NCBI RefSeq assembly: GCF_035917675.1
Contig: NZ_CP109104.1
Location: forward strand, 7,502,001-7,566,000
DNA length: 64,000 bases
Direction: 5' to 3'
From: Streptomyces sp. NBC_01775
GTDB taxonomy: Bacteria; Actinomycetota; Actinomycetes; Streptomycetales; Streptomycetaceae
A program made the position numbers and the translations under genes. Positions 1 to 10,384 of the stretch are shown one piece after another (position 1 is the first letter of the stretch; every line of letters begins with the position of its first letter). The notes under the pieces were generated by a model. The model was not told the DNA's origin. It worked only from the letters and a program-made list of their open reading frames with translations, and searched no databases.

Positions 1-1134
<1,134 letters not shown>

Positions 1135-1252
1135 ATAGAGGCTCGCGTCCACTGTGTAGGTTCTGAGACAACAACCGCATTCAATTGAAGAGTGTGCTTG
1201 TTCGCTAGAACTCTGGGACTTGGATTTTATTGATCCGAGTGACCCGAATAGA

Positions 1253-1371
1253 GTTTCGGTGGTCATAGCGTGAGGGAAACGCCCGGTCTCATTCCGAACC
1301 CGGAAGCTAAGCCTTACAGCGCCGATGGTACTGCATGCGGGAGCGTGTGGGAGAGTAGGACACCGCCGAAC
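1253..1371 (+). rRNA. 5S ribosomal RNA
   Basis: A 119-base sequence starts gtttcggtggtcatagcg and ends ggacaccgccgaac, the pattern of Streptomyces 5S rRNA, with the conserved internal cattccgaacccggaagc box. The 5' and 3' ends can pair. It lies downstream of the 23S gene and just before a strong terminator. Confidence 0.96.
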
Positions 1372-1379
1372 AATCTTTG

Positions 1380-1428
1380 AGGCCCTTGGCCTTCAGCGTG
1401 CATGCGCTGAAGGCCAAGGGCCTTTTTT
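1380..1428 (+). terminator. rrn operon terminator
   Basis: A perfect 18-bp inverted repeat (1381-1398 with 1405-1422) has a 6-base loop and is followed by a run of six T. This is a textbook intrinsic terminator, unusually strong for this genus, and closes the rRNA operon. Confidence 0.95.
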
Positions 1429-1500
1429 ATTTCCGAAAAGCGTTGTTGGAGCGGCTGCGCGAGAATTGTTGTGCAGTCCCAGCAGACAGGAGCCACGCTG

Positions 1501-3129
1501 ATGTCCCCCAATTCGCCTGACGACCGCCCCGAGCGTCGGCCGCGTCAGTCCGGTCCGCGCAGGAGTGATGACCGCGCCCGTGGACCCCGACGTGACGATG
1601 CCGGCCGCGGTGGCCGACGTGACGAGGGGGGCGGGAGCGGCCGGGGTGGTCCTGGTGGGTTCCGTCGGGACGATCGTGGGCGCGATGAGCGGGGTCGTGA
1701 CGAGCGGGACCGGAACCGGGACGGCGACCGGGGGCGTGGCGGGCAGGGCTTCCCTCGTGATGACCGTCCTCGTCGTGATGAGCGTCCTCGGAGCGAGCGT
1801 CCTCGTGATGACCGTCCTCGTCGTGATGAGCGTCCCCGGGACGATCGACCCCGTGATGATCGGCGGCGGGACGACCGTCCTCGTGACGACCGGGGTCGGG
1901 GGGAGCGGCCTCGGGCCGAGCGGCCCCGTGACGACCGGGGCCGGGCCGAGCGGCCTCGTGATGACCGTCGGGGGGACGGGCGGGACAGCCGTGGTGGTGG
2001 CTACCGGGGGGATCGGCCTCGCCGGGATGACTCGGGGCGGGACCGGGCTCCGTATCGTCGGGATGACCGTGACGAGCGTGGCGGCGGCAACCGGGCGCCG
2101 GGGGCGCGTGGTCCGCGGCGTGATGACGAGCGTGGGGGGCGGCGGCCCTACGGGCAGGGCAGCGGGGGTTCCGGGCCGGGCGCCGGTGGTCGCGGGCGCG
2201 ATGAGCGTGGCCGTGATGACCGTAGGGACAACCGTGGTGGCGGGTTCCGTCGGGACGACAACCGTGGGGGTGGCTTCCGGCGGGATGACAACCGTGGTGG
2301 CGGGTTCCGTCGGGACGACAACCGTGGTGGCGGGTTCCGGCGGGATGACAACCGCGGGGGTGGGTTCCGGCGTGGGGGGGACCGGGATCGGCCGGAGCGT
2401 GAGCCGTTGCGGCGGTTGCCGATCGACGAGGAGGTCACCGGTGACGAGCTGGACAAGGAAGTCAAGCAGGAGCTGATGAGCCTGCCGAAGACGCTGGCCG
2501 GGGACGTCGCGAAGAACCTGGTGATGGTCGCGCGGCTGCTGGACGAGGAGCCCGAGCGGGCCTACGACTACGCGAAGGTGGCGCTTCGGCTTGCCTCCCG
2601 GGTGCCGTCCGTGCGGGAGGCCGCCGGGTTCGCCGCGTACGGCGTCGGGAAGTACGCGGAGGCGCTCGCGGAGTTCCGGGCCGCGCGGCGGATGACCGGG
2701 CTTCAGCACTTGTGGCCCGTCATGGCTGACTGTGAGCGGGGTATGGGGCGGCCGGAGAAGGCGTTGGCCATGGCCGGTGAGCCCGAGGTACAGCGGCTGG
2801 ACAAGGCGGGGCAGGTCGAGATGCGGCTGGTCGCGGCGGGGGCCCGCCGCGACATGGGGCAGGCGGATGCGGCTGTGGTGACTTTGCAGAGTCCTGAGTT
2901 GGCGTCCAGCTCTGTGCAGCCTTGGACTGCGCGGCTTCGGTATGCGTATGCCGATGCGCTGTTGGAGGTTGGGCGTGAGGGGGAGGCGCGGGAGTGGTTT
3001 GGCAAGGCGCTGGAGGCTGATCAGAACGGGATGACCGATGCGTCTGATCGGCTTGCGGAGCTGGACGGGGTGGAGTTCATCGATGCGCTGGATGAGGGTG
3101 AGGACGGGGATGGTGAGCGCGAGGGCTGA
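1501..3129 (+). CDS. TPR-repeat protein with long Arg/Asp/Gly-rich disordered N-terminus
   Basis: 542 residues. ATG 1501 is preferred over an in-frame GTG at 1471 because AGGAG lies about 8 bases before it. Residues 1-300 are low complexity, built of RDD, RPR, ERPRD and RGGG units, including five DNRGGGFRRD-type repeats near residues 242-292. From about residue 301 (PIDEEVTGDELDKEV) the protein becomes ordered, helical and TPR-like (LMSLPKTLAGDVAKNLVMVA, then helix pairs to about residue 520), with an acidic tail. RGG/RDD-rich segments commonly bind RNA; a role in ribosome or RNA handling is an inference from this and from the rRNA operon immediately upstream. No enzyme motif is visible. The repetitive codons keep other frames open over long stretches, but only this frame has an ordered C-terminal domain and an RBS. 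Confidence 0.88.
   Translation: MSPNSPDDRPERRPRQSGPRRSDDRARGPRRDDAGRGGRRDEGGGSGRGGPGGFRRDDRGRDERGRDERDRNRDGDRGRGGQGFPRDDRPRRDERPRSERPRDDRPRRDERPRDDRPRDDRRRDDRPRDDRGRGERPRAERPRDDRGRAERPRDDRRGDGRDSRGGGYRGDRPRRDDSGRDRAPYRRDDRDERGGGNRAPGARGPRRDDERGGRRPYGQGSGGSGPGAGGRGRDERGRDDRRDNRGGGFRRDDNRGGGFRRDDNRGGGFRRDDNRGGGFRRDDNRGGGFRRGGDRDRPEREPLRRLPIDEEVTGDELDKEVKQELMSLPKTLAGDVAKNLVMVARLLDEEPERAYDYAKVALRLASRVPSVREAAGFAAYGVGKYAEALAEFRAARRMTGLQHLWPVMADCERGMGRPEKALAMAGEPEVQRLDKAGQVEMRLVAAGARRDMGQADAAVVTLQSPELASSSVQPWTARLRYAYADALLEVGREGEAREWFGKALEADQNGMTDASDRLAELDGVEFIDALDEGEDGDGEREG
2226..2375 (+). repeat. 30-bp in-frame tandem repeat, five copies
   Basis: Five near-identical 30-base units encode D-N-R-G-G-G-F-R-R-D. 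Copies differ mostly at third positions (ggt/ggg, cgt/cgg), so the protein unit is kept while the DNA drifts. Copy number is probably variable between strains. Confidence 0.85.
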
Positions 3130-3146
3130 GGCCTCCGCGCGTTGAT

Positions 3147-3178
3147 AAAGGGCGGGCCCACGGTGGGGCCCGCCCTTT
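3147..3178. terminator. Bidirectional terminator between TPR gene and desD
   Basis: A perfect 13-bp GC-rich stem (3147-3159 with 3166-3178) has AAA on the left arm and TTT on the right, so it can act on either strand. It sits between two convergent genes. Confidence 0.8.
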
Positions 3179-3216
3179 GTCGTGTGTGCGCCTGCCCCTC
3201 CCCTTTCTCGTTTCTT

Positions 3217-3266
3217 TCGGGGGCTCCGCCCCCCGGACCCCCGCTCCTCAAACGCCGGAGGGGGCT
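3217..3266. repeat. GC-rich intergenic repeat of Streptomyces type
   Basis: Nested inverted repeats (gggggctccgccccc, then a core ctcctcaaacgccggagg) lie between convergent 3' ends. The core ctcaa-cgccgga-ggg recurs at 31044-31087 in this window. From general familiarity, such elements are scattered between convergent genes in Streptomyces; that part is recollection rather than a search. Confidence 0.5.
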
Positions 3267-3281
3267 ATGGCGGCGGGCTGG

Positions 3282-5093
3282 TTATTTGTGCGCGGCCAGG
3301 GGGTTTTGGAGAGTGCCGGTCAGTTGCAGGGCGCCGGCTGGGTCCTGGAGGTCTACCATCTCCTGGTTGTTGCGCAGTTGGAGGCGGTTGAGGCAGGAGA
3401 GGGCGAAGCCGTCGGCGAACAGGTCGTAGCGGGCGAAGCGGTCTGCCAGGTGGGGGGCTGATTTCTGGTAGGCGGTGACGCAGTCGGCGACGGTGGCCCA
3501 GAAGTCCGTCTCGTTCAGGGTTCCCGCGGCTTCCAGGGTGGGGGCGAGGAAGCGGAAGAAGCAGTCGAAGACGTCGGTGAAGAGGGAGAGGATCTTCATG
3601 TCCTCGGGGACGTCGGCGCGGATGCGTTCGACCTCCGGGGGGAGGTCGGCGTCTGCGCTCATCACGGCTATTTCCTCGGCCAGGTCCTTGAAGAGGGCGC
3701 GCTGGGGGATGCCGTTCTCGTCCAGGACGAGGATGACGTTCTCGCCGTGCGGCATGAACACCAGGTCGTAGGCGTAGAAGCAGTGCAGCAGCGGGGTGAG
3801 GTAGGTGTCGAGGTAGCGGCGGAGCCAGTCGGCGGGGGCCAGGCCTGAGCGTTCGATGAGGGCCGAGGCGAAGGAGTTCCCCTCGCGGTCGACGTGCAGC
3901 AGCGAGGCCATGGTGGCGGGCTTCTCGCCCTCGTTGAGGAACGGCGCCGGGCTCTCGCGCCACAGGGCCGCGAGCATCTTCAGATACGGGGAGCCCTTGG
4001 GTGCCGCTGCCTCGTAGGGCGCGGGGTGGTAGCCGACGGCGGCGCGTTCGCGCAGGACGCCCAGGCCGGTGGAGCGGAGCACCTCGTCGCGCGCCACCAG
4101 GTCGGCCAGCCAGTCGTTGATAGCGGGGGTCGCTTCCATGTACGAGGCGGACAGGCCGCGCAGGAAGCCCATGTTGAGGACGGAGAGCGCCGTTTTGACG
4201 TAGTGCTTCGTGGGGTGGGTGGTGTTGTAGAAGGTGCGGATGGACTGCTGGGCGAGGTGTTCGTCGTCGCCGTGGCCCAGGCAGACCAGGTGGCGCTGGG
4301 CGACCTCGGCGGCGAAGGTGACCGAGAGCTTGTTCCACCACTGCCAGGGGTGGACGGGGATGAGGTAGTAGTCGTCCAGGTCCAGGCCCTGTTCGCTCAT
4401 CGCGGCCGAGAAGCGGCGCAGGGTGGGGCCCGACAGTTCACTCAGCACCAGCTTGTCGTAGCTGATGTCGGCGCAGGCGGTGAAGGTCGCGCGGTCGCGG
4501 CGCGCCGCGACCCAGACGAGCCGCACGGGGGCGCCGGTCTCGGGGGCGTAGGCGCGGTACTCGGCGATGTCGAAGCCGAGGCGGCCGTTGTTGGCGATGA
4601 AGCAGGGGTGGCCCTCGGTCATGCCGGACTCGATGTCCTGGAAGCCGGAGCCGGCCAGCTGGGTGGCGCTGACGGGCGGAGCCGCCAGTTTGTAGGCGGT
4701 GCTGGCCAGGGTGCTGCTGATCTCCTCCAGGTAGACGGGGAGGATCCCCTCGCCCAGGCCGAGGGCGGTGCGCAGCTCGGTGATGAAGGCGAGGGCGTCG
4801 AGGGGGAGTTCGGCCCCGTCGCGGTGACGGGTGATGCTGTCGGCCTCGACCTGCCAGTGGTCGAGGGCGAAGCGGCGCGCGGTGAAGCGGTATTCGGTGG
4901 CGCCGTCGTCGGAGCGGATCGCGTAGCGGTCCTCCGTGCCTTCGAGGGGCTGTGGCGTCAGCAGGCGCTCGTGGGTGAATTCGGCGAGGGCCTTGCGGAT
5001 CAGCAGGCGGGTCGCGGTCTCCCAGCGCTCGGGGGTGAGGTGGGAGACGGACTCGCGCGCGGTGAGCGGGCGGGAGGTTTGGGGGAGGGTCAT
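3282..5093 (-). CDS. desD: Desferrioxamine synthetase DesD (NIS siderophore synthetase)
   Basis: 603 residues, full length for an IucA/IucC-family NRPS-independent siderophore synthetase. It condenses and cyclises N-hydroxy-N-succinylcadaverine units with ATP to make desferrioxamine-type trihydroxamates in the cytoplasm. Family motifs are visible: EGHPCFIANNGRLGFD near residue 160, HPWQWWNKL near 250, and NTTHPTKHYVKTALS near 290. The C-terminal part matches the FhuF-like region. The ATG overlaps the DesC stop (ATGA), so it is translationally coupled as the last gene of desABCD. The operon is probably under the iron box upstream of desA. Confidence 0.96.
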   Translation of the reverse strand: MTLPQTSRPLTARESVSHLTPERWETATRLLIRKALAEFTHERLLTPQPLEGTEDRYAIRSDDGATEYRFTARRFALDHWQVEADSITRHRDGAELPLDALAFITELRTALGLGEGILPVYLEEISSTLASTAYKLAAPPVSATQLAGSGFQDIESGMTEGHPCFIANNGRLGFDIAEYRAYAPETGAPVRLVWVAARRDRATFTACADISYDKLVLSELSGPTLRRFSAAMSEQGLDLDDYYLIPVHPWQWWNKLSVTFAAEVAQRHLVCLGHGDDEHLAQQSIRTFYNTTHPTKHYVKTALSVLNMGFLRGLSASYMEATPAINDWLADLVARDEVLRSTGLGVLRERAAVGYHPAPYEAAAPKGSPYLKMLAALWRESPAPFLNEGEKPATMASLLHVDREGNSFASALIERSGLAPADWLRRYLDTYLTPLLHCFYAYDLVFMPHGENVILVLDENGIPQRALFKDLAEEIAVMSADADLPPEVERIRADVPEDMKILSLFTDVFDCFFRFLAPTLEAAGTLNETDFWATVADCVTAYQKSAPHLADRFARYDLFADGFALSCLNRLQLRNNQEMVDLQDPAGALQLTGTLQNPLAAHK

Positions 5094-5671
5094 GCGGGGG
5101 TCTCTCCTGTGGCGGTCAGGAACTGCTCGCGGGTGCAGAAGCTGAGCAGGGCTTCCTTCTCCGGCTTGGTGAGGGTGGAGTCGACGTGGAAGCCGACCGC
5201 CTCGTTGAGGGCGTGCACGGCGGTGTTGCGTACGTCGGGTTCGACGACGACGCGGTGGACCGCCGGGTCGGAGAAGAGCATCTCCATGACGGCGGTGATC
5301 ACCGCGAGGGTGAAGCCGTGCACAGGGGTGTCGGTCGGGGCGCAGAGGAAGTGCATCCCGATGTCGCCCTCCTGGTGCGGGTAGAGCCCGGCCAGCTCCA
5401 CGTGGACCGGGTCGTAGCGCTCCATGAGGAAGGCGGGCTCTCCCTCGCGGAGGCCCAGGAAGGCGTCGTGATGGGGGGAGGCGGCGATGCTCATGAACTC
5501 GCGCTCGACATCCAGGAGCGTGGCGTCCTGGAGGAGGTAGAACGCCGACTTCGGGTGGGTGACCCAGCCGTGCAGCAGCTCGGAGTCGGTGAGCGGGTCC
5601 ACGGGACGCAGGGCGAGGGTGCCGAGCTTGTCGTCGGTGCGGCGGAAGAGCACCGCCTCGCTGCCGGTCAC
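5090..5671 (-). CDS. desC: N-hydroxycadaverine acyltransferase DesC (GNAT family)
   Basis: 193 residues. A GNAT-fold acyltransferase of the siderophore type acylates N-hydroxycadaverine, usually with succinyl- or acetyl-CoA. Supporting segments are [19 protein letters not shown] near the start, a central [18 protein letters not shown], and [20 protein letters not shown] near residue 150, the acetyl-CoA-binding and helix pattern of IucB-like enzymes. The GTG start overlaps the desB stop (GTGA), and the stop overlaps the desD ATG. An upstream extension to 5920 in this frame runs over desB and is not coding. Confidence 0.94.
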   Translation of the reverse strand: MTGSEAVLFRRTDDKLGTLALRPVDPLTDSELLHGWVTHPKSAFYLLQDATLLDVEREFMSIAASPHHDAFLGLREGEPAFLMERYDPVHVELAGLYPHQEGDIGMHFLCAPTDTPVHGFTLAVITAVMEMLFSDPAVHRVVVEPDVRNTAVHALNEAVGFHVDSTLTKPEKEALLSFCTREQFLTATGETPA

Positions 5672-7053
5672 AGCTCTGTCCCCAGGCCCATGGGGGCGGC
5701 GAACTCCTGGAAGGCGATGGCCTTTTCGACGGCGTAGTGCTCGTGGCCGAGCAGCTCGCGGATGATGCAGGAGTTGCGGTAGGCGGCCATGCCCAGGTCG
5801 GGGGCGGCGAAGCCGTGGGTGTGCAGCTCGGCGTTCTGGACGTAGATCTCGCCGCCGGTGCTGTCGGCGCTGTCGATGCGGTAGTCGCGGCGAACGGCGA
5901 AGCGGCCCCGGGCGTCCCACTCGATGCGGTCGGCGACGGGGTCGAGGAAGGCGGGGCGCTCGTAGCGGTATCCGGTCGCGAGGATCAGGCCCTCGGTGGT
6001 GAGGCCGAAGTCGCGCTTTTGCTCCTCCTGGCGCAGGCCCAGGGTGTAGGTGCCGCTGTCCTCGTCGTAGGACGCGTCGGTCAGCGAGGTGTTGGTCATC
6101 AGGCGGGTGGGGCAGGGCGTGACGCGGTTCTTCTGGTAGAGCAGGTCGAAGATGGCGTCGATCAGCTCGGAGTTGATGCCCTTGTAGAGGTTCTTCTGCG
6201 AGGCGACCAGGCGGTCACGCGTGTCCGCGGGGAGGGAGTGGAAGTAGTCGACGTACTCCGGGGAGGTCATCTCCAGCGTGAGCTTGGTGTATTCGAGGGG
6301 GAAGAAGCGCGGGGAGCGGGTGGCCCAGGTGAGGGTGTAGCCGCGCTTGTCGATGTCCTGGAGGAGGTCGTAGTAGATCTCCGCCGCGCTCTGGCCGCTG
6401 CCGATGAGGGTGATGCTGGCCTTCTCCTGGAGGGCTTCCTTGGTCTCCAGATAGCGCGAGTTGTGGATCAGGTCGCCGCCGAGGCCCTGGACGGGGTCGG
6501 GGAGGTGCGGCGGGGTGCCGGTGCCCAGGACGAGCTTCGGCGCGCGGAAGACGCGGCGTTCGCCGTCGGGCAGGTGCTCGGCGTGGGCGGTGTACAGGCC
6601 CTCGGTCTCGTCGTACTCGACGGAGGTGACGCGATGGCCGAAGCGGACGGTGTCGCCGAGGCGGTTGGCGGCCCAGCGGCAGTAGTCGCTGAATTCGGCG
6701 CGGAGCGGATAGAAGCTCTCGCGTATGTAGAACGAGTAGAGCCTGCCGGATTCCTTGAGGTAGTTCAGGAAGGAGTACGGCGAGGTCGGGTCGGCGAGGG
6801 TGACCAGGTCCGACAGGAACGGCGTCTGGAGGGTGCTGTCCTCCAGGAGCATGCCCGGGTGCCAGGTGAAGTCCGGCTTGTCGTCCAGGAAGACGCCGTT
6901 GAGGTCGGGTATCGGCTCGGTGAGGCAGGCGAGGCCGAGATTGAAGGGGCCGAGGCCGATGGCGATGAAGTCGTGGACCGGCGAGGGGACGGCGCCGTCG
7001 GATGGGTGGGGGGAGTCAGTCACGTCGGGGCTCCGTGAGCTGTCGGTCAGCAC
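5668..7053 (-). CDS. desB: Cadaverine N-monooxygenase DesB
   Basis: 461 residues from GTG 7053. An alternative GTG 30 bases in (7023) has ACGGAG before it and may be the real start. FAD- and NADPH-dependent N-hydroxylase of the lysine/ornithine monooxygenase family; it makes N-hydroxycadaverine. The FAD motif IGLGPFNLG is at residues 32-40, the NADPH loop [16 protein letters not shown] near residue 215, and the C-terminal [12 protein letters not shown] typical of the family follows. The 5' end overlaps desA by 7 bases and the 3' end overlaps desC by 4, so the four genes are one transcript. Confidence 0.95.
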   Translation of the reverse strand: MLTDSSRSPDVTDSPHPSDGAVPSPVHDFIAIGLGPFNLGLACLTEPIPDLNGVFLDDKPDFTWHPGMLLEDSTLQTPFLSDLVTLADPTSPYSFLNYLKESGRLYSFYIRESFYPLRAEFSDYCRWAANRLGDTVRFGHRVTSVEYDETEGLYTAHAEHLPDGERRVFRAPKLVLGTGTPPHLPDPVQGLGGDLIHNSRYLETKEALQEKASITLIGSGQSAAEIYYDLLQDIDKRGYTLTWATRSPRFFPLEYTKLTLEMTSPEYVDYFHSLPADTRDRLVASQKNLYKGINSELIDAIFDLLYQKNRVTPCPTRLMTNTSLTDASYDEDSGTYTLGLRQEEQKRDFGLTTEGLILATGYRYERPAFLDPVADRIEWDARGRFAVRRDYRIDSADSTGGEIYVQNAELHTHGFAAPDLGMAAYRNSCIIRELLGHEHYAVEKAIAFQEFAAPMGLGTEL

Positions 7054-8561
7054 GCGTGTGCGGTGCTGAGGGGAGAGTGGGCGGACAGGTGCTGCTCGGC
7101 GTGGCCGGCGATGAGCTCGAGGACCGCGGCGATGTCCGCCAGCGAGGTCTCGGGGTTGAGCAGGGTGAACTTCAGGTAGTGGCGGCCGTCGACGACGGTG
7201 CCCGCGACGATGGCGTCACCGGAGGCGAACAGCGCCTCGCGGGCGTGCAGGTTGGCCTGGTCGGTCAGGGCTTCGCCGGCCTCGTCCATGGGGAGCGGGG
7301 GGACGTAGCGGAAGACGAGGGTGGAGAGCTGGGGCTCGGTGACGACCTCGAAGCGCTCGTCGGCGTCCAGCAGTTTCCAGGCGTCGGCGGCGCGGTCGAC
7401 CACCTCGTCGAACAGCTCACCGACGCTGTCGGCGCCCATCACGCGCAGGGTCATCCAGAGCTTGAGCGCGTCGAAGCGGCGCGTGGTCTGGATCGACTTG
7501 TCGACCTGGTTGGGGATGGCCCGTTCGGCCGCGTGGGCCGGGTTGAGGTAGTCCGCGTGGTAGGTGACGTGGCGCAGCGTGCTGGCGTCGTTCACGAGTA
7601 CGGCGCTGGAGCTGACGGGCTGGAAGAACGACTTGTGGTAGTCGACGGTCACCGAGTCGGCGCGGGAGATGCCCTCCAGCATGGGGCGGCGCCGGGAGAC
7701 CAGGAGCCCGCAGCCGTAGGCGGCGTCGACGTGCATCCACACCCCGGACGCCTCGCACAGGTCGGCGATCGCGGGGAGCGGGTCGATGCTGCCGAAGTCG
7801 GTGGTGCCCGCCGTGGCGACGACGGCCATCACCACCTGGCCCTCGCGCTCGCAGCGCGCCAGTTGTTCGGCCAGCGCGGCCGGGCGCATGCGGCGGCCCT
7901 CGTCGCAGGGCACGGAGAGGACGGCTTCGGCGCCCAGGCCCAGCAAGGTGGCGGCCTTCTCGATGCTGAAGTGGCTGCACTCGGAGGTGAGGATGCGCAG
8001 CTTCGGCAGGATCTGCGGGGTGCTGAGCTCGGTTTCGGTGTCCTTCGCGTGCTTGCGCACCAGGCGGCAGGTCTCGTCGCGGGCCAGGAGCAGCGCCTGG
8101 AGGTTGGACTGGGTGCCGCCGCTGGTGAAGATGCCGTCCGCTGCCCGGCCGAAGCCGATGCGGTCGGCGGTCCACCGGACGAGACGGCGCTCGATGAGGG
8201 TGGCGCCGGCGCTCTGGTCCCAGGTGTCCAGCGAGGAGTTGACGGCGCTGAGTACGGCCTCGCCGAGGACGGCGGGTATCACCACGGGGCAGTTGAGGTG
8301 TGCGAGGTAGCGGGGGTGGTGGAAGTAGACGGCGTCGCGCAGGTAGACGTTCTCCAGTTCGTCGAGAGCAGCCTGTGGGGTGTCCAGGGGCTGGTCGAGG
8401 TCGATGGCGGAGATGGACGGGGCGAGTTCGGCGGGGGTGATGCCGGTGAACGGCCGGTCCGTGGACGCGATTTTCGCGGCCACACGCTCCACCCCGTGGG
8501 TGAGGGAGCGCTGGTAATGCTCCGCTGTCCTGTCGTTGAGCAGGTTCGACCTGCTGCTCAT
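7047..8561 (-). CDS. desA: Lysine decarboxylase DesA (PLP-dependent, group II)
   Basis: 504 residues. Pyridoxal-phosphate lysine decarboxylase makes cadaverine, the first step to desferrioxamine. The PLP lysine lies in [13 protein letters not shown] near residue 311, with the cofactor-binding [16 protein letters not shown] and [11 protein letters not shown] segments before it. ATG 8561 has an excellent ribosome site (AGGAGGAG, 6-7 bases before). It is the first gene of desABCD and has an iron box about 48-66 bases upstream of its start. Closest relatives are siderophore decarboxylases, not glutamate or DOPA enzymes; this rests on context as well as sequence. Confidence 0.95.
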   Translation of the reverse strand: MSSRSNLLNDRTAEHYQRSLTHGVERVAAKIASTDRPFTGITPAELAPSISAIDLDQPLDTPQAALDELENVYLRDAVYFHHPRYLAHLNCPVVIPAVLGEAVLSAVNSSLDTWDQSAGATLIERRLVRWTADRIGFGRAADGIFTSGGTQSNLQALLLARDETCRLVRKHAKDTETELSTPQILPKLRILTSECSHFSIEKAATLLGLGAEAVLSVPCDEGRRMRPAALAEQLARCEREGQVVMAVVATAGTTDFGSIDPLPAIADLCEASGVWMHVDAAYGCGLLVSRRRPMLEGISRADSVTVDYHKSFFQPVSSSAVLVNDASTLRHVTYHADYLNPAHAAERAIPNQVDKSIQTTRRFDALKLWMTLRVMGADSVGELFDEVVDRAADAWKLLDADERFEVVTEPQLSTLVFRYVPPLPMDEAGEALTDQANLHAREALFASGDAIVAGTVVDGRHYLKFTLLNPETSLADIAAVLELIAGHAEQHLSAHSPLSTAHAC

Positions 8562-8608
8562 GAACTCTCCTCCTGACGCGGCGGGGCACCGCGCTGAACT
8601 GCGCGGTC

Positions 8609-8627
8609 AGGTAAGGCTAGCCTAACT
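8609..8627. promoter_or_regulatory. Iron box (DmdR/IdeR-type operator) upstream of desA
   Basis: The sequence aggtaaggctagcctaact is a 19-bp partial palindrome centred on ggctagcc, close to the actinobacterial iron-repressor consensus ttaggttaggctaacctaa. Placement 48-66 bases before the desA start fits repression by an Fe(II)-bound DtxR-family regulator. Confidence 0.85.
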
Positions 8628-8789
8628 AGGGCAGCCGGTCGCCGTGCAGGGGGCCTCCGCCGGACGGAGGTGAAAGGAGTGCGCGGGTGTGGTGAAAAGC
8701 GGAGAAAGCGGAGGGGCAGGTCGAAAGGAAGCGCTCGGAAACGCGTGGAAAGCGCCGGAAGCGGGTGGAAGACGGAGGAGACTCGCAGG

Positions 8790-10178
8790 TCAGCTCGCCG
8801 CACCGTTCGCCGCGCTGTCGATCGTGCGCAACACGAGCCCCGTGGCCGGTTTTGGCCCGAAAGACGTGGACTTACGGGGCATCGTGACGCCCTGCTCGGC
8901 CAGCGCGCGCACCGTCTCCTCGCGGACCGGCCGCATCAGGACGGCCGTACCACCGTGTGCCCTCGCCTGTTCGACCGCCGCCTCGGTGTGGTGAATGTAA
9001 CTGATGTCCGCGGCGTGGTCGGGGACATGGAGGATCCCGTCGAGCAAGGCGGAGTGCAGCACCGCCGCGTCCAGCCGTCGCCACGCCTCGGGGCGTTCGC
9101 CGTCCAGGGTGCGGGCCAGCAGCGCGGGGGAGGGGCGGTCGAGCAGATGGAAGACGCCCTCGCCCTCGGTCAGCAAGAAGGCGTTGCCCGGAGTGTCCTC
9201 CAACTCCTCCAACGCCTCGTCCAGGGGTGCCTCCAGCGCGCGGACGCGGAAGCCGCCGTCCGCACGGTCGAGCAGATCGAGGGCCTGCTTGAGCGGGAGG
9301 CGGGGCAGTACGCGGTGGATGGCGCGCACCTGGAGCGGATAGCGAGCGGTGTCGACCAGCAGGACGAGGCCGTAGTTCCACGGCGAGAAGCCGTTCGCGG
9401 ACGCGGCGGCCACCGCGTGCCCGGCCTGCCCGGCCTGCGCGGATTGTCTGGCGTGCGCTGCCTGCCTGGCGTGTGCCGCCTGCCTGGCGGCTTCGGCGTG
9501 TTCGGCGCGCAGCCGCAGATAGGTCGCCCAGCGGTGGTGGCCGTCGGCGATCAGCGCGCGGTATCCGGACAGGTCCGCGTCCACCTCGGCGAGTTCGGCC
9601 GGGTCCGTGACCGCCCACAGGCGGTGTGCGAAGCCGTCCTCCGTCGTGGTGGCGACCAGCGGGGTGCGCCTCGTCGCGCGCTCGATGACGGCGGTCGTGC
9701 CGGTGCGGGTGCCGCGGCTGCGGTAGGAGAGCAGCAGCGGCTCAGGATTAGCGGCGGTCTCGCGCATCAACGCTGCGCGGTCCTCGACGACCTCAGCTAT
9801 CACCTCCTCGTGCGGGAGGACGATGCCGTCCTCGGGCGGGGAGAGGCACAGGGCGCCGATGATGCCGCGCTGGAGCAACTCGCCCTTGCGCTGCTCGTAG
9901 ACGTACAGCGCCGGCTCCGGGTCGGTCGCCAGGACACCGTCGGCGCGCCAGCGGCGCAGCGTCTCGCCCGCTTGACGGTGCCGTGTGGCGGGATCGGCCG
10001 CCTGCGGCAGGATCAGGCGGACGATGTTGTACGGATCTGCCGTCTCCAGGTGGCGCAGCCCGTCGGGCCGGACCACCACGTCGTACGGCGGGGAGGTCAC
10101 GGCGGCGAGGCTGCTGACCCGCTCGGGCGCGTAGCGCAGCCCCCGGAACGGAGTGAGTCTCAGGCCCTCGGCGGTCAT
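8790..10178 (-). CDS. DUF1015 family protein
   Basis: 462 residues. Matches the DUF1015 (COG4198) family of unknown function: N-terminal LTPFRGLRYAPERVSSLAAVTSPPYDVV, a central DGHHRWATYLRLRAE motif near residue 215 and ADISYIHH near the C-terminus are family hallmarks. The DGHHR motif recalls ParB/sulfiredoxin-like nucleotide-binding proteins, but the reaction is unknown. A short Ala/Gln/His-rich insertion (residues about 226-255, ARQAAHARQ units) is low complexity and probably a lineage-specific loop. Its divergent neighbour is a HAD phosphatase, across a tandem repeat. Confidence 0.88.
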   Translation of the reverse strand: MTAEGLRLTPFRGLRYAPERVSSLAAVTSPPYDVVVRPDGLRHLETADPYNIVRLILPQAADPATRHRQAGETLRRWRADGVLATDPEPALYVYEQRKGELLQRGIIGALCLSPPEDGIVLPHEEVIAEVVEDRAALMRETAANPEPLLLSYRSRGTRTGTTAVIERATRRTPLVATTTEDGFAHRLWAVTDPAELAEVDADLSGYRALIADGHHRWATYLRLRAEHAEAARQAAHARQAAHARQSAQAGQAGHAVAAASANGFSPWNYGLVLLVDTARYPLQVRAIHRVLPRLPLKQALDLLDRADGGFRVRALEAPLDEALEELEDTPGNAFLLTEGEGVFHLLDRPSPALLARTLDGERPEAWRRLDAAVLHSALLDGILHVPDHAADISYIHHTEAAVEQARAHGGTAVLMRPVREETVRALAEQGVTMPRKSTSFGPKPATGLVLRTIDSAANGAAS

Positions 10179-10300
10179 CTGTGCATGTTATGCCCGTATC
10201 GGGCCGCGCGTGGAGCGGGGCACGGGGGGCGCAGGGAGTCGGGTCCAGGGCAGCGGCGGCGCCGCTTTGACCGAGCTTTGGGCAGAGCTTGGAGGTCGCT

Positions 10301-10384
10301 TGGTGCGTCGCGGCGCCGCTGTGGTGCGTCGCGGCGCCGCTGTGGTGTGTCGTGAGGCCGCTGAGGTGCGTCGTGACGCCCGCT
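10301..10384 (+). repeat. 21-bp tandem repeat, four copies
   Basis: Units at 10301-10321, 10322-10342, 10343-10363 and 10364-10384. The first two are identical (tggtgcgtcgcggcgccgctg); the third and fourth have diverged. The 21-base period equals two helical turns. It fills the middle of a 318-base region between divergent starts at 10178 and 10497, in which no gene is visible. Confidence 0.85.

Noticed and set aside
1393..2709. Long open frame on the minus strand (Pro/Thr/Val repeats) and another on plus at 1565-2476 inside the TPR gene
   Set aside because: These are shadows of the repetitive Arg/Asp/Gly codons; they have no ribosome sites and no ordered domain.
7002..8576. Open frame of 524 codons on plus across desA
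   Set aside because: Antisense shadow of a well-supported gene; Gly/Val/Ala-biased composition and no ribosome site.
10301..10384. CRISPR or coding repeat
   Set aside because: Contiguous 21-bp units without spacers; open frames across them lack starts and normal composition.
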